DNA of 64,000 nt from Parietaria judaica (taxonomy: Eukaryota > Streptophyta > Magnoliopsida > Rosales > Urticaceae). The notes under the pieces were generated by a model, which saw only the letters and a program-made list of their open reading frames with translations, was not told the origin of the DNA and made no database searches. A program made the position numbers and the translations under genes. The stretch is from positions 7,052,842 through 7,116,841 of the forward strand of contig OX940861.1 of assembly GCA_954871525.1 (NCBI GenBank), in the 5' to 3' direction. Shown here piece after piece: positions 33,656 through 46,368 of the stretch (positions within the stretch are counted from its first letter, which is position 1; every line of letters begins with the position of its first letter).

Positions 33656-36600
33656 TTATATAGCCTCAATACAAAATTTTGTAACCTTTTTTCTTATTCT
33701 TTTTCTTATCATGTTTCTTCTTAGCATTACATTATAATGGTGAACTAACTAGTCTTTAAATCAGTTTATTTAGAGTTATCGTCTCCAATTATTAATGTAA
33801 ATTAGAAAAATAAAAGAGAAACATAAAATTGTGATTTTATGTTTACTTAATTAATGTATTAAGAAAATGTAAATTTTTGTAATTATTCTAATTTTTTTTT
33901 AAGTATGTAAGTTTTCACTTACCAACCGTCTGATTGAATAGAGAATTACTAATGAGACCGAAATTGCAATAGAGAGAGCATTTTTTTTTTCTTTTTTCTT
34001 TTTTCTTTTTTCTTTTTCCCTTGAATTGCTAATGTGTAATGACGCACAAAAATCTTTAATAGAGTTTGGTTTTTTGGGTTTTTTTTGGGTTTTTTTTTTT
34101 CCTCTCAAGTGATTTCCGCACAAACTCTGAAGTATTGTTAACCCATAACCATTTAAGCTTCTTTATGTGATTAGGGAAAAATGACGGTATAAGTATCCAA
34201 AGTTTTTGAAAAATTGACATTAAGTGTTTATTCTTTTTTTTGGATGGCGAAAGTTGTCAAATTTTTATTTTGTGTTTTCAGTCATGTTTCTGCCCCGAAC
34301 CGCATTACGTGTCACATTTTTAAACCCATTAAATATATCATTTTTAATTAAAAAAAATAAACTAGTTTAACAATGATAAACAATACTATATGTAATGGGT
34401 TTAAAAATGTGACTGTTCTGAACGGAATACACAAAATAAGAATTTGATAACTTTTGTTACTAAAAAAGAATAAAAACTTAATGTTAATTTTAAATTAAAA
34501 GAGTATCCAACCAACGTCATTTTTTCTTTTGATTAGCGATCTTATTATAATAAGAGGGTGTTGCTTTTTTCTTATCTCTGCAAAATTGAGACTTATCGAG
34601 TTTAATAGTATTGATGGCTACAATCTACCACGTGGGAACGTCATGCCAATTAGAAGCTTCCCAGACAGATAGGCAACAATAATGTGGAATCAGAAGATTA
34701 CAGGGTCTTAATTCCCAAAATCTCATTTGTCTCTCTCTTTTGCTGTGTGGTTTACACCAGTCTCTGTCTCATTTGCCCTCATTCAAAGCAACACAAATTT
34801 CTTGAGAACTTGATCATCTTTTCCCATTTATCAACCTTTTCGCCAGTACTATAATCTATATAATATGATGTATAATACGTGTATATCCAAGTCAAATGGG
34901 CAATAATTACCAAAGTTATGTCACTCGTTTACTTGGATTCCTTCTCAGCTATGATTGTCGTTTTGTTACATCTGTGTCGAATTCACTGACCTAACCATCA
35001 TTTTTGTCAGTGTACTGTTGGCCGTGCTCATTCTCCAATGCAAGATCAAAATATGATAATCTTGTCATATTTTCATTAAGTTACTATACAATAACAATAC
35101 AGAATGTTTGACATGAAATCATTTTTTTTTTCCATTTATTTATTACGATGCCCAAAATGTTATGGGTAAGCATTGATATAGGCACTTGATGACTAGATAT
35201 ACTAAAAAAAAATTATATGTTAAGAAGAGTTTCAACTTAAATTAAACTTCAAATTCAAAAGCGTAAATAGAAAAATCAAAATAAAATAAACACAAAAAAA
35301 ATAGTCCGTTCTCAATATAAGAAATACGACTACTTTGTCGCTTGCAAATCTCAATTTATCATAATTTTAACCGGAGTTTGGGTTTCATTCTCAAACTCAC
35401 TCACTCTCTTTATCTCTTTTTTTTTTTTTTTTTGTTAAAGCTTTTCCTGTTTCGGTAGCGCTTCCGTGTAGAATTTTTTTTTTTAATTAGATGAGTCCAT
35501 AAATATCTATATTTTCAAGAAGCTTTTATCAAGTCTTATCTTCTAATTCTAAAGATGACAAGTATGAAATCCAACTGCTAAGTATATTTATATATATAAA
35601 AACTAGATGGTGAATTGCTACGACCAAAGTCTCATATAAATTAATGCATAATTATTATAATTACAATCAAATTCCAATTCAACCAAATAAAACATTTTAA
35701 ATTCCAATAACTTGACTTGACATTATTATGTGACACCATTCCTTCATTCTTAGATTCCAAATTCAAAACTCGTTACACTTCTAAATTTCATAGCCTACGT
35801 AGTTATGGAAGTTAGTATGTCACCCATTGAAAATATCATTTATTATTTATACGCACTTGAACCAACTACAATCTTCATAAATTGTAGAGCTCGAAACCAA
35901 ATATCACAATATACTATAATTAGCTTTATAAATTAATTTTATTCAAGAATATATTGCGAGAAACCACCAATATGGATGGCGAGATGGTGTGCATGCGTGC
36001 CACGTGCGTGGCCTTCGGACCATATAAACGCCATTGGATCGGCCTCTTATCTCTCCCTCCCATTTTGGGCCGTTTGACTCAGTCCTCATCGCAAGATATC
36101 GCTTCTCTCCTCGCCGACACGTGTACTTTTATTTTTTCTATTTTTTTTTTACTACAATCCAATCTAATTCTCGCCACTTTTATTTTTTAATCAAGTTTGA
36201 TAAAAATATATGTATTTAATTTTTTTTATCATATGATTAAAAATTAAATTATTAATATAAAATATTTTCAAAAATAATGAATGACCGACTAATTTTTTAA
36301 TTATTGTTTTATTGTTAATATTAATCCTATTTCTTTGTCTTAATTTCTTTTCAATTGCTATTTTTAATTAATTCAACTTCCTGACCGAACTACTTCCAAA
36401 TTCCAATCAAACTTGTAAACTAAACCAAAAAGAAAATAAATAAATCGAATCCTCTCTCTCTCTCGAAATTCCTCTCTCGGTTTATGGCATTTCGCTCCCT
36501 TTTCTTCACCACAGGTACTTCTCTCGCTCTCTCTCTCAATCGCGGATTCCATGGACGATCCAGCGAAACTACATCAAGTTCTTGGTGATTTGATTCGGTT

Positions 36601-36866
36601 TCGTTTTTTTGGGAGATCCGTGTAGTTTGATTCGCTGAGAAGGAAGGAAAAGCTCAATTTCGTGGTACAGTGGCGTTTTGTGTTTATTCTTGTTGCTTGC
36701 GTGTTGTGAAATGGCAGGTCGGTTTCGGCGATTGGTGGATTAGGAAATGATTCGAGTGTAGAGGTCTCACGGAGTTACGTTTTTGCGTGTAGTTGCGATA
36801 ATTCCTTTGGTCGCTTTGATAAGAGAAGAAGTAAGGTTTAGGCAAGTTGCTGATCGGAGCGAAAGA
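33656..36866. other. intergenic region between ABC1K and PP2C genes
   Basis: Low-complexity AT-rich DNA with T-rich tracts (for example 33980-34018) and a foldback MITE at 34175-34527. The last 350 bases before 36867 are CT-rich and probably the PP2C promoter and 5' UTR. GACACGTGTAC, a G-box-like site, is at about 36116-36126. No other gene seen. Confidence 0.55.
34175..34527. mobile_element. Mutator-like foldback MITE, about 353 bp
   Basis: The outer ends GGGAAAAATGACGG and (right end, read inward) AAGAAAAAATGACG, and an inner pair GTGTCACATTTTTAAACCC / GGGTTTAAAAATGTGAC, make a long imperfect inverted repeat. Flanks TGTGATTAG (34166-34174) and TTTGATTAG (34528-34536) are a 9-bp duplication with one mismatch, as expected for Mutator-like elements. 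The words ATGACGGT and CAAAGTTT are shared with 6852 and 51832. Confidence 0.65.
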
Positions 36867-39094
36867 ATGGGATATCTCAATTCGGTTTTGTCGCCTTCGA
36901 CCCAGGTTCACGCCGACGACGGGCCTGCAAGCGGCTATGGCGTCAGGTGAATCTTTCTTTCTGTAGATCTGAAATCTCCGGTTTTCCCGAAAGCGAAGTT
37001 GAGAAATTGATGATAATGGCTATGGTAGTTGTAAATTATTGGTGATTTAGGCTCTGATATTTCGTTATGGGGTTTGATTTTGGTTTGAACCATCTTCATT
37101 TGTGGCCTTGTATATCATTGTTGATTAGGAAAGAGTAGACCGTGGTCGGTATTGCTTGTCTGATACACGGATTAACGATTGGTGATGAATTTGGTTTTTG
37201 ATTCTGATTGTAATTATAATTTGTCGTTGATTGTTGGCAGCGAGAATGGAAAATTTAGCTATGGGTATGCAAGCTCCCCTGGGAAAAGGTCTTCAATGGA
37301 AGACTTTTACGAGACAAGAATTGATGGCGTGGAAGGAGAAGTTGTCGGCCTCTTCGGAGTTTTTGATGGTATCTCTTATCGTGACTCTCCTCTCTCGTTG
37401 CATGGATAGATATATAGTGTTTTCCTGATGTATTTTCACTAGTTTTGCACTTACATATTACAAGTGGATAGAACCCACGGGATTAGATGCTCTCTTTGGT
37501 GCTTCAAATGCCCTATTGGCTGATTTTGTTACATTCTTCGGTTTATCAAATAGTCATAAATAATTAAATTAATTTATTTAGTCTAACAGAGGACAACGTT
37601 GAATAATTTTCTCAGGCCATGGAGGTGCTCGTGCTGCGGAGTACGTGAAGCAGAATCTTTTTAGTAATCTGATCAAGCACCCACAGTTCATATCTGACAC
37701 AAAATCAGCTATTGGTTTGTTTTCTTGTACCCGGGGATTTTGGCAATCTTCCTTTCAAGAGGAATAGAATTGCCAAGGAAATCAAAATTGAAGGGCTTAC
37801 ACACTCATTGTTTCTGCAGCTGATGCGTACAACCACACAGACTCTGAATTTCTGAAGTCAGAGAACAATCAGAACAGAGATGCCGGATCTACCGCTTCCA
37901 CTGCAATCCTAGTTGGCGATCGTTTGCTCGTCGCAAATGTTGGGGATTCCAGGGCTGTAGTATGCAGAAATGGCAGTGGTATGATCAATCTTGTTTTTCA
38001 TTTGAACGTTCATTAGTCACTATCCACTTTAATTTTGTTAATTATAATCTCTCTTGGCTTTTAATTTACGCAGCAATTGCTGTTTCAAGAGACCACAAGC
38101 CTGACCAGTCTGATGAGCGGCAACGGATTGAAGACGCTGGCGGATTTGTTATGTGGGCAGGTAAAACTCTTCAGTCATTATTATTAATATTATCTTTTAC
38201 TTTTTTTGTATTCCTAGACATTTATGTTCCTTTTTTCTAATGGAGAGGTCATGTGTATTATTAGGAACTTGGAGAGTCGGAGGCGTCCTTGCTGTTTCCC
38301 GGGCCTTTGGGGACAGGCTATTGAAGCAATATGTTGTTGCTGACCCAGAAATTCAGGTTTTATTTTTAGTTATTTAAAGACTTTAGATCATTGACCTTTA
38401 ATAGACATACCTTGTTCTGTAAGAGACAAAAAAAAAATAAAAAAAAATCTATAGTTAATAGAATACAACCATGGATATCAGATCATTGAACTTTCTTCTG
38501 TAATTCTTGTCCAATCAATCCGGTCCGGCAATTAAGAATTCTACAACTGCCTTCGTTTTTCGAACCATTCCTGCAGATTTGAAGCTGTAGTATCTTTATG
38601 GTATCTTTAAGGTGCAAATTTGAACCTTGTATTGTATCTTTAAGGTGCAAAATTCGAGTCACATTACATAATAAAAAAGAAGAAGAAGAGACAAACACTA
38701 ACCCGACCAACAAAACTGCACTCTGATTAGGATTTTTCTCACAATCGAGCTTTAATTTGCAGGAGGAAAAGATCGACAGCTCTCTTGAATTCCTCATCCT
38801 TGCCAGCGACGGATTATGGGACGTCGTCACAAACGAGGTTCCGTCATGAATCTCTTCTCATTCATTTCGGAAAAGAAAAGAAACTGTTGTAGTACATTAT
38901 GCCAATCCTAATATCCTGTTTAATGCAAATCCCAGGAAGCGGTAGCGATGGTGAAACCGATTCAGGACCCGAAGCGGGCTGCGGAGAGACTGATGCACGA
39001 AGCGGTCCAAAGGGGCAGCGCCGACAACATAACGTGCGTGGTAGTGCGTTTCTTGTGGACCCAAGGCGCTTCGTCTCATAGCACCACCGACTGA
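36867..39094 (+). CDS. protein phosphatase 2C, 8 exons, 292 aa
   Basis: Exons: 36867-36946, 37241-37368, 37616-37714, 37820-37978, 38074-38160, 38265-38356, 38763-38837, 38936-39094; all GT-AG and phase-consistent. The product has the full set of PP2C motifs: [68 protein letters not shown] and [11 protein letters not shown], with the Asp residues that hold the Mg/Mn pair. It is a Ser/Thr phosphatase of the Arabidopsis WIN2/PP2C71 type, not of the ABA-signalling clade A. MGYLNS at the N-terminus fits an N-myristoylation site (Gly2, Ser6), which would place it at membranes; that is inference. The ATG follows a 5' leader with several possible uORF-free stretches and CT-rich DNA. Confidence 0.95.
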
Positions 39095-39546
39095 GCCGTT
39101 TTTGAGCTCTCCTCCGTCCCATGGTCAAATTCTTGCTAGAAATTGTACTGTGAAAAATATATATAGGTTAAGATTAAATTTGTTACTCTGCTAATGTACT
39201 TTTATTTTTTTATAATTATTCTATGCTTCGTAGAATTGTACCTCGTGTTAGTCTTGTGTTTGTTTGTTTGTCTGTAAAGAGTCATGTGACAGAGTTCTGT
39301 TAGTTGGTTGTGCAAATTGGCTTTGACCTTTTGTTTATTTATTTAGTTCCATAAAAATAATTATTCTGACTGTTTATATGTTTATATATTTTGGGGATTT
39401 TGGCCTTCCATTATGTCTTTCGAGTCGTGACTAGGTGCGAGAAAAGAAACCAGAATCGAATATTGAAATAACTAATATCGGTAATAGATTTTATAAATTT
39501 AAACTGAAAATGACGTTTATTGATTGATTTTATGGATTTTATAATA

Positions 39547-39862
39547 GGGAAACTTTTCATAAAATAATTCTGATACACCATAAAAATTTTAAAATTATCT
39601 CCTATATTTTTATAATTTTCAAAACTATCTTTTTCAAATTTTATGATACTAAAATACAAATAATTCGTCCATTTTTCAGGACTTCATATGTCCATTTTGC
39701 AGGGCATTGAAAATTGAGTATACCAAAATTCCTTCAAAAAATAAAATAAAAAATTGAGTATACCAAAATACTCCTAGCTTGTCCATGTTTTGAGAATTAT
39801 GAAAATTTGAGGAATAATTTTAAAATTTGTGGTGTATTGGAGGATATTTTATGAAGTTTCTC
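39547..39862. mobile_element. foldback MITE, 316 bp, class uncertain
   Basis: The ends GGGAAACTTTTCATAAAATA and (right, read inward) GAGAAACTTCATAAAATATC form imperfect inverted repeats, with further matches inside (ATACACCA, AATTTTAAAATTAT). It is flanked by an 8-bp direct repeat TTATAATA at 39539-39546 and 39863-39870. In AT-rich DNA that duplication is only moderate evidence. Confidence 0.55.
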
Positions 39863-40993
39863 TTATAATATCGGTTATCGATTTTAGTGGCTTACTACTA
39901 TATAAAGTATAAACACGCTATTATATACATGTTAATAAATATTTATTGAGGTTAAGTCATAAATATATTAAATATTCCACGAATGTGATTTTTTCAAATT
40001 ATACACCAATACCAATTTCATAATTTCACTTTACTTGCTTGACAATTTAAAGAGAAAAAATATCAAAGAAAAAAGTGACAATGAACATAATAGCATAGTA
40101 TTACGTCTAATTATGTGCTATGATTTGGTTTTGTCGAAACTATTACGTCCATTTCTGAATATTTTTACATAATTTACTTGAAATGAAGAGACAATTATGG
40201 ATATGCAATTTTCATTTCACCGACAAACTCTCGTCTTTATGGCACGAATTTCTCGTGTTTGAGTGACATGTTCTTCTGTTTCTCGTGAGTTTTAAACTTG
40301 CAAGCCATCTTCTACATTGATGTGATATCACACGTGCTATGTTTTACTTGAAGCAGTTTTGTGTGACTTTATATCATATCAATTTATGTCTCGAGATATT
40401 ATTATTATTGCCTCAATTGTTTGACTTTGACCAATAATATCATATACATTTATGATTTATCATCGCCTGAAAACTATGACTAAAGAGACTCGGCTCAATT
40501 TATGTATTATGTCAGACACGAAGAAAAGTGATACCCTTTTTTCTTCTAAGATTGGTATACTAATTATATTGTTTGGTCCTAATTATAAGAGTAGAGCTGT
40601 GCACACGACGTCGCCACTGACGACGCGACGCGTCGCGACGCCTACAGTGCGAGTCGCGACGCGTCGCGATTTACGCGGCAAAAGTCGCGATTCGTCGCGA
40701 CGAGGAGGAGAAATCGCGACGACCAGGGGCTCGATCCGCGCACTTGATCGTGTGGCTGAGATTACGCCACGTCATCGATCCGAGGGGAGTGAAAAGTTGT
40801 GTTTGTTGGTGGCGAAAATAACACAATTTTTACCCGAAATTTATTCCCCAACCACAATTATTACCCACTTTACTCGAATTCCAACCCTAAAATTTCAAAT
40901 TTCAAAATTTTTTCACCCACTTTCTCCTCACAATTATTCACCCACTTCACCCACCACAATAATTATTCACCCACCCCACCCTCTCCCAAAACC

Positions 40994-41002
40994 CTATAAA
41001 TA
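40994..41002 (+). promoter_or_regulatory. TATA box of hAT copy 4 transposase
   Basis: CTATAAATA about 150 bases before the ATG at 41149, followed by a pyrimidine-rich leader (repeated CAACTCTC). Confidence 0.75.
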
Positions 41003-41148
41003 CCACCTCTTCCTCCCTCATTTCCTCACCAACAATCTCTCAACTCTCTCTCAAATTCTCTCAACTCTCCAAGTTTTTTCCACTCTCAATCTCCAAAGTT
41101 CTAAAGTTCCAAAGTTCCAATTTTCTAAATTCCTAAAGTTCTATCATT

Positions 41149-44100
41149 ATGTCTCGAAGAAGCGGCGGTAGTTCCGGGGGTCGAAGGGCGGCCAGGAATT
41201 TGCAACCCCAATTTCTACAAGGGGGAACATCGGATACTTGTCCCGACGACTACATTCCCGTTAGGCTGCCGGCAGAAATATTCCCTTCCCCTCACAATCC
41301 AGATTATCCCGACGATACAGTACGGTCTCTAAGACCTAGTCTAGTCCGGGCGGTGGCCCAGCACCATGCCAATCCCGACCGTGTGCCCCAAGAGTTGGTC
41401 GACGCGGTGGCTCAATGTAGGGGGGGAAACAACGATCCTTTTTTCAATCTCATGTTACGGGAAGGTGCCGAATACGGAGCTCAAGGTCCCGAAGGTGCCG
41501 ATCCCGACGAACCTCAAGGTCCCGAAGATGCCGATCCCGACCAAACTCAACGTCCCGACGATGCCGATCCCGACGACTATCAAACGCCGCCCTCGATCCG
41601 TGGTTCAAATATCGGGGTGTACAACCGCGGTTCTCCTCAACCTTCCAATCAAGATAGCGGTGAAGCCTCCGTTGCCCGTCCTCGACGAAGTCGACGTCCT
41701 TCTACCGGGTAATAACCTTTAATCCTTTTTTTATTTAATTAATTATTAATTTTTTATTAATTAATAAGTTAGTACTTAATAATAAATAATAATTAATAAT
41801 TAATAAGTAATAAATAATAATTAAAAAAAATAATTGAAAAAAAATAATTAATTTTTAATAATTAATAATTATTAAATAATAATCACTTGAAAGTCTTAGT
41901 ATGCTCTGTGGTTGCAGTTCCGACTGATCTTCCACATCAGAAACGATTTTCTTGAGATTTAATTATCATTTAATCATATTATCTTAATTAATTAATTTCG
42001 TTTAATTTTTTTTACGATAAATATTATAGTTTAATTACCTTTTAGTTTAATTAATTAATTTGTCACGTCTCTTGAAAGTCTTAGTATGCTCTGTGGTTGC
42101 GGTTCCGACTGATCTTCCACATCAGAAACGATTTTCTTGATATTTAATAAGTTAACGGGATTAAAAATGGTAATTTGTATGTGTGGTGATTATTATAAAG
42201 TTCTTAATGGAATACGGTGTCTTAGAAAGATTGGTTTTTAAATAAGGTTTGCTTTGCAATCTCCTCCAAGCTAGCCTGGGAACCTCGGGGAGTTCTGTCT
42301 AGAAAAGCTTGGGCCTAAAGCGAGATCATAGCATCCTTTCCAGTCGATCTGGCCGTGGAACCTCGGGGAGTTCCGTCAAAAAGAGCTTGATAATGATTTC
42401 CACACATAGAAAATACCATTTTTAATTTCGTTAACTCTTTTAATTAACTATATGAAATTTAATTAATTAATAGGATTAATATTAATATTTAACCCATGTA
42501 AAATTAATACCCATTTTTATTTTGTTAACCTTTTTTCTCCCGTATATTTTTAATAGGGAAAGTCCTCCTGCCTTGTTGTGGGGACGACCAAACAAAGCGA
42601 AGGTGTGGGATTATTTTCACGAGGAACGACGGGTGGAGAACGGTGTTCGAATCAAGATCGCCACGTGCAAGAAGTGCCATGAAACCCTCGATGCGTTGGG
42701 GGACAAAGGAACCGGCTACTTGACGCGACATAAGAAAGCGTGCTACGGAGACGGTAACGAGGTAAACACAGCACAGGTAAGTGCTCTTACCACCGAAAAT
42801 TTACGGAAATGGACCCGAAAATTTTCCCGTACGACGTATACCAGGGACATGGAAAATGCTTACAAAATGCAAAAAAATTATTTGGTCGATTTTTTCAAAA
42901 TGTCCAACATTAACGTTGCTTTTACCACCGACTTGTGGAGCGGTCCGAGTCTTAACGACTATTTGAGTCTGACCGCCCATTACGTCGACGAGAATTGGGA
43001 TCCATGTCAAAAACTTTTAAACATGTCACCATTCGAGTGTCGCCATACCGGCAAAAACATTTCCGATAAATTAATAGAATTATTCAATGATTGGGGTTTG
43101 CAAAATCGTATCATTTCTATTACGTTAGACAATGCCGCAAACAATAACGCCGCTATTACTATCTTAGAAAATAGTTTGCCCGGTTCTCCTTTTCGTAATA
43201 TTTTACATCAAAAATGTGCTTGTCACATCATTAATTTAATTGCTAGAACGGGGGAACGAAATATTTCAGGGCACGTTGACAAAATACGCGGCGTTGTCGA
43301 TTGGATCCGGCATTCTCAAACCGTTGTTAGGTGGAGACGATTTTGTAAAGAGCACAATCATAAAGCTAATAAGTTTGGTTTAGACAACAATACACGATGG
43401 AACTCTACATATCTAATGCTTTCAGTTGTTTGTAGACAGAGATTACCATTAAGCGCTTTCCTCCTCACCGAACTAGAGGCCTCGGAGCGGATCACGGAGG
43501 CAGAATGGGAAATGGCCCAGAAATTCACCCAATTCCTTAAACCCTTTTACGCTGTTACTTTAAATTTTTCAAACCAAAGACAACCTTCCTTGAATCATGG
43601 TCTTTCGGGTCTTTACGAAATTACAAACACTTTTTCTGAATTCGCAAATGACCCTGTTATTTCGCCCATGATTGAGGGAATGGTTGCAAAATTCAAAAGT
43701 TATTGGGATCCACCCCCTTTTTCGTATTGTTTCGGTGCTATCTTGGATCCCCGTATTATGTTTACATTCGGGCCGTTGATGTTAGCAATCGGGATAAACC
43801 TAGGGGTGGATTACACTGATTATATTAAGGTTGTTAATGAAGCTTTTTATGAACTTTACAGTGAATACGACCGGCGGTTCCCACAGTTCAACGTGGAGGC
43901 GGAGCAAAGGGCAGTTATGGAAAGCCCAACCAAGACCGGCCTAGCATTTGTCCGGAGACTGAAGCAAAGACTGGATCGCGGAGAAGCATCGGGATCCGGT
44001 ACGCCACCGGCACGAGCGGAGGAAACGGACGGTGCCCCGCAAGAACTGAAGCGGTACTACGGCCTGCGGATCGACGAGGACTCCGTCGAGTTCGATGTGA

Positions 44101-44378
44101 TTGGATGGTGGAAGAATCAACGGGAAAGATTCCCGATATTGGCGAGAATGGCGAGGGATATACTGTCCATCCCCATTTCCAGCGTTGCTTCGGAGAGCGC
44201 GTTCAGCTCGGCTCAGCATATAATCGACGACCGGAGGGCGTCAACAACTCCCACACACCTCGAGCAAGCGGTGGTGTTGAACGATTGGATGTTCCGCAAC
44301 CCCACCATCGCCCAACGGACCGAGCCAACCGACCTAGAGCTTATGACGCAAAGGTTTAACGACTGGTTCCCCGAGTGA
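41149..44378 (+). CDS. hAT transposase of copy 4, two exons, 793 aa, with 30-residue deletion
   Basis: Exon 1 is 41149-41708 and exon 2 42557-44378; 2382 bases, stop included. The donor is GG/GTAATAACC and the acceptor TTTTTAATAG/G, so Gly187 is split across the 848-base intron. Compared with copy 2, 30 net residues are missing in frame just after LRKW (near 42812), in the region between the BED finger and the catalytic core. The BED finger (CKKC ... HKKAC), TTDLWSG, TLDNAANN, CACH and VASESAFS are intact, and exon 1 has three acidic repeats of the type DADPDQTQRP. Activity is uncertain: the lost segment is conserved in copies 1 and 2. Confidence 0.88.
41886..41956. repeat. intronic 71-bp repeat, first unit, hAT copy 4
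   Basis: In transcription orientation it runs from CTTGAAAGTC to TTTTCTTGAG; one substitution (TTGCAGTT for TTGCGGTT). Confidence 0.92.
42071..42141. repeat. intronic 71-bp repeat, second unit, hAT copy 4
   Basis: Second unit, 114 bases after the first; nearly identical. Confidence 0.92.
42151..42437. repeat. intron foldback of hAT copy 4, 287 bp
   Basis: Starts GTTAACGGGATTAAAAATGG and ends ATTTTTAATTTCGTTAAC. The arms pair for about 40 bases with some mismatches; two GGAACCTCGGGGAGTTC words lie in the loop half. A transcript of the intron could form a long hairpin. Confidence 0.82.
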
Positions 44379-44969
44379 CGCAATGTAAACGCCAATATGA
44401 TGTGCTCTTTCCTCTCTTGGTTTTATGTCCCTAAGGAGGGTTTTACGAGAGAGGTTTTAGTGAGGCATCTTGTAATATTTACACTGAATATTTACAACTT
44501 CTTCCACCATATTGTAATATTCACAATGAATAATACAACTTTTTTTTTAATATCTTGTTTTATCATATTTACTTATTTGTTTTAGAATTTTAATAATTAT
44601 TAATATGGTATACGTACATACTTATTAACATATATTACAACTTAAAAATTAACTTATAATTTAAAATTAATAATATGTTACACAATAATAACATACTAAA
44701 ATATTAATTTTGAAATAAATAAAGTTTAAATAATAAGTTTACATAATTTAATACTTTAATTCGGATAAAAACTAATAAAATTAAACATTGGAAACAAAAA
44801 ATAACTTTTGCCGCAGCCCTTTTTTTGGTCCTTCCTCGCTAAATCGCGACCACGTCGCGACGCATCGCGACCAGACACGCCGCGACGCATCGCGACCGGC
44901 CAATTCGCGATTTTGGCGACTTTCGTCGCGATCGATCGCGATTATGGCGTGTGCAGCTCTATATAAGAG

Positions 44970-46363
44970 TATTGTTTTTGTTCACATCGTAATTTTGATA
45001 GGGTGTTAGCTAATAATCATATTATGTGAACGGTATTTAGTGCAAAGAACACTTACGAACGATCCTATTTTAACTTCGAATAATTTATTGGGTATGTATT
45101 GGACTTTATATCACGTTGACGGAATATTTGTATTCTTTCGAGTTGCAACATGACATTTTGGCTAATACGACAACATTAAAATGATAACGACATTTATCTT
45201 AGTAAAAATTCAACCCCACAAAAACCAATGACAACAAAAAGCATTATACAAATAAATAAACGACATATTGAAAGAATGGATAAACGACATAATGACGAAT
45301 TTTGAAGGGAAAAAGTTAGCAAAGCAACAAAAACGACAATCACGACAACACGGAAATAGCTAAGAAGTACAAAACCATCGAAACACATTTTTCATTAAAC
45401 AAATGTCAATTTCAATTGTAAGAAAAGTACGCAATGATTTTTTATTTAACCTTTTAAGAACAAAATACATGAAAAATTGCTTTAACGCACAAAAATCTGT
45501 CGATCCTAGACTGGTTCCAAAACTAAATCATAATACTCTATTTTTTCAAAAACAGACAAAAAAAAGTGTAAAACCAAGTTTCATCTTTCAACACAAGCGA
45601 GTGATATATATAGGAAGACTCAGAGACGATGGTGTGATAATCGGCAAGGCTTAATTAAGCCATTACGCACGACGAGCGAACACGAGTCTTCATCATCGTC
45701 TTCCTTTTCACTCTATGTATATATATGTGTATATATATGACCATAAACTAGCTAGTCTACAAAAATTGAGCAAAAAACAGCTTCCTTATGAGCATGGCTT
45801 GTGATGGATGCTGGTATATATACATAAATTATAATGTAATGGAACGACTTTTACCATTCAAAGTCGTCTTATTTAAGTATTCTTCCTAATAATATATGTG
45901 TTAGCTGCTCATAAACTACATTATCTTAGCCTTGCTCACCAAGTAATGCTTTTGTTTTTATTTGTCAAAAATTAAATTACTCGGACCACCAACTGATCGT
46001 TAGAGTTGAAAAATGAATTATTAACATTAATAGTCCCTCTATTCTGAGTTATGTGTGGGTATGGTACCCGCTGAAGAAAAAAAGTGAGCACTAATAGTCT
46101 TTCTGATGTATATCAATAAAAAAATTAGTTATTTTAATAAATCATGTAATTATTGTTAATTAATGTGTACAATGTCTTGATTTTGAGGACATGTGATTTG
46201 TTTTTCTTCTTCAGATTTGTCTATGGTTATCCTAGATTTGCATGTATTATGTAAAGCTAGTTCAAGGTTTAATCAGAGACAACTAAAGAGAAGAAAAGAA
46301 ACTATTCATTCATTTAACAGGAGTTACAATTTTTTAACCGACGTAGAAAAAAAAAATTGTATG
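44970..46363. other. AT-rich intergenic DNA
   Basis: About 1.4 kb between hAT copy 4 and a retrotransposon. An 83-codon frame from 45403 has no recognisable similarity and is not called. (TA)n-type runs near 45717-45740. Confidence 0.5.
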
Positions 46364-46368
46364 GTATT

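Larger units (their letters stand above)
40592..44961 (+). mobile_element. hAT transposon, copy 4, full length, plus strand
   Basis: A 4370-bp element from TAGAGCTGTGCACACG to GTGTGCAGCTCTA with a perfect 8-bp target duplication TATAAGAG (40584-40591 and 44962-44969). The best-matched termini of the four: TAGAGCTG plus several further bases. Six TCGCGA motifs lie in about 150 bases at the left and seven in about 130 bases at the right. It sits between the PP2C and COL4 genes, opposite in orientation to copies 1-3. Confidence 0.96.

Noticed and set aside
42522..42556. Start of the transposase at the TTG at 42522
   Set aside because: There is no ATG there and the sequence is a pyrimidine-rich intron end (CCTTTTTTCTCC...AATAG); translation from here would begin with intron-encoded residues.
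45403..45654. 83-codon ATG frame in AT-rich DNA
   Set aside because: No recognisable domain, no splice partner, composition like surrounding intergenic DNA.
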